A DNA stretch of 8,103 nt from Actinomycetota bacterium. Its GTDB lineage: Bacteria; Actinomycetota; Thermoleophilia; Solirubrobacterales; Solirubrobacteraceae. Below, piece after piece: positions 7,364-8,103 of the stretch. Each line of letters begins with the position of its first letter. The first letter of the stretch is position 1. The stretch covers positions 1 through 8,103 of the forward strand of contig VAYD01000115.1 in NCBI GenBank assembly GCA_005883905.1, read 5' to 3'. The notes under the pieces are model-generated. The model saw nothing but the letters and a program-made list of their open reading frames with translations, did not search any database and was not told the origin of the DNA. A program made the translations under genes and the position numbers.

Positions 7364-7392
7364 CACGCTTTCGTCACGAACGCGTGCTGATC
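7358..7392. repeat. 35-base near-perfect palindrome between divergent comM and yraN
   Basis: The left arm GATCAGCACGC (7358-7368) is the exact reverse complement of GCGTGCTGATC (7382-7392). Between them a second perfect palindrome, TTCGT-C-ACGAA (7370-7380), shares the same centre at base 7375. Only the 7369/7381 pair (T opposite C) fails, so 16 of 17 pairs match. It lies 31 bases upstream of the comM ATG and 30 bases upstream of the chosen yraN ATG. A two-fold symmetric site of this length in a divergent gap suits a dimeric repressor such as a TetR- or LexA-type protein, though it does not match the actinobacterial LexA box. It is too long for chance, and it is not in a terminator position for either gene. 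No second copy is present in the window. Confidence 0.85.
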
Positions 7393-7422
7393 GTCCACGC
7401 GGTCCGCGAGATGGTCGTCGGC

Positions 7423-7788
7423 ATGTCCAGCGACCTCAGACACCACCTCGGCCGTGCGGGCGAGGACGCCGCCGCCGCGCACATGGAGCGCCTCGGCTAC
7501 GCGATCGTCGCGCGCAACCACCGGACCCGCTTCGGCGAGCTGGACCTCGTCTGCATCGGCTACGGCGCGCTGGTGTTCGTCGAGGTCAAGTCGCGCCGCG
7601 GCCGCGGCTCACCCTGGGACGCGCTCGGCCGTGAGAAGCAGGGGCGCGTGCGCCGGATGGCGATCAGCTACCTCGCCGAATCCCCCGACCGCCCGGCGGC
7701 CCCGATCCTGCGCTTCGACGCGATCGGCGTCGTCTTCGACGCGCGCGGGCAGATGGTCAGCCTCGAGCACCTGGAGGGCGCGTTCTGA
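7423..7788 (+). CDS. yraN: YraN family (UPF0102) putative endonuclease-fold protein
   Basis: Members of this family have a Holliday-junction-resolvase-like/restriction-endonuclease fold; their role is not established, though they travel with DNA uptake and RNase HII genes. The 121-residue product matches the usual length of about 120. The family signatures are clear: LGRAGEDAAAAHMERLGY (9-26), ARNHRTRFGELDLV (30-43) and LVFVEVKSRRG (50-60). Together these give the PD-(D/E)xK active-site set Glu39, Asp41, Glu54 and Lys56, with REKQGRVRRMAISYL (70-84) after it. The ATG at 7423 was chosen because family members begin only a few residues before LGRAGE; ATG 7411 is possible, while GTG 7384 lies inside the palindrome and is unlikely. 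No strong Shine-Dalgarno decides it. The gene is on the opposite strand from rnhB, comM and dprA, with which it is normally co-oriented, and its stop is five bases from the rnhB stop. Confidence 0.9.
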   Translation: MSSDLRHHLGRAGEDAAAAHMERLGYAIVARNHRTRFGELDLVCIGYGALVFVEVKSRRGRGSPWDALGREKQGRVRRMAISYLAESPDRPAAPILRFDAIGVVFDARGQMVSLEHLEGAF

Positions 7789-7793
7789 CAGCT

Positions 7794-8103
7794 TTACAGC
7801 GCGAGCTGCTGGTACGCCAGGCTCTGGAAGCTCAGGCGATGCAGGGGCGAGACGCCGTGCTCCTCGATAGCCGCGCGGTGCTCGGGCGTCGAGTAGCCGA
7901 CGTGGCTCGCGAAGTCCCAGTGCGGGTGGAGATCGGCCACGCGCTTCATGAAGCGGTCGCGGGAGACCTTGGCGAGGATCGAGGCCGCGGCGATGGCCGC
8001 GGACTGGGCGTCGCCGTTGATGACCGCGCGCTGCTCGAACCCGAAGTCGGGCACCGGGAAGCCGTCCGTCAGGCAGATGCCGTCGGGGCGCGCGACCTGC
8101 AGC
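7794..8103 (-). CDS. rnhB: Ribonuclease HII, C-terminal part (5' end off the window)
   Basis: RNase HII cuts the RNA strand of RNA-DNA hybrids and starts removal of single ribonucleotides from genomic DNA. The frame is open to the right edge, giving the last 102 residues, which begin LQVARPDGICLTDGFPVPDFG. Family signatures visible: a GD-containing segment INGDAQSAAIAAASILAKVSRD (holding two of the acidic metal ligands), HVGYSTPEH (the GYGT..H motif, Ser for the second Gly) and SPLHRLSF (the HR.SF motif), with stop TAA at 7794-7796. The N-terminal D-E active-site pair lies outside the window. The protein ends soon after the HR.SF motif, so the C terminus is normal. It converges on yraN with a five-base gap that leaves no room for a terminator between them. 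Confidence 0.93.
   Translation of the reverse strand, partial: LQVARPDGICLTDGFPVPDFGFEQRAVINGDAQSAAIAAASILAKVSRDRFMKRVADLHPHWDFASHVGYSTPEHRAAIEEHGVSPLHRLSFQSLAYQQLAL

Noticed and set aside
7786..7810. Bidirectional terminator between yraN and rnhB
   Set aside because: The five-base gap has no GC stem with a T-run; the only pairing is a five-base CAGCT/AGCTG with no tail.
1..8103. Mobile element, phage, CRISPR or tRNA/rRNA content
   Set aside because: I saw no direct-repeat arrays, transposase or integrase motifs, attachment-like repeats or cloverleaf-forming sequences; composition looks even throughout.

Overview
The window is very GC-rich, uses GTG starts often and packs its genes tightly. 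The gene set and the protein styles point to a high-GC actinobacterium. The best guess is Thermoleophilia/Solirubrobacterales, based on the hydrolase, the FMN-barrel protein and the two small conserved unknowns; this lineage call is inference from recalled family style, not a search result.

Layout. Plus strand, left: an alpha/beta hydrolase (1-763, 5' end off the window) is followed 10 bases later by a pyridoxamine-5'-phosphate-oxidase-like flavin protein (774-1336). A dihydroxy-acid dehydratase gene, ilvD, converges on them (minus, 2959-1326) and its 3' end overlaps theirs. All three genes are broken: each starts in one reading frame and finishes in another, and sequence the family normally has appears to be missing at each junction. 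They may be real pseudogenes or assembly/sequencing errors; the sequence alone cannot decide.

Minus strand, 7326 down to 1326: six genes form one tight head-to-tail string, comM - dprA - thiD - an 82-aa unknown - a 214-aa membrane-anchored unknown - ilvD. Two junctions are 4-base GTGA overlaps and the other gaps are 16-23 bases, so this is probably one transcription unit. It joins DNA-uptake/recombination functions (ComM helicase, DprA RecA-loader) to thiamin (ThiD) and branched-chain amino acid (IlvD) synthesis.

Right end: yraN (plus, 7423-7788) is divergent from comM and convergent with rnhB (minus, 7794 to the window edge). The neighbourhood rnhB - yraN - comM - dprA is a widely conserved bacterial order, normally all on one strand; here yraN alone is flipped. 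The divergent comM/yraN gap holds a 35-base near-perfect palindrome (7358-7392), the most striking non-coding signal in the window and a good candidate for an operator. No RNA genes, CRISPR arrays, insertion sequences or phage genes were seen, and no stretch over 300 bases lacks a gene.
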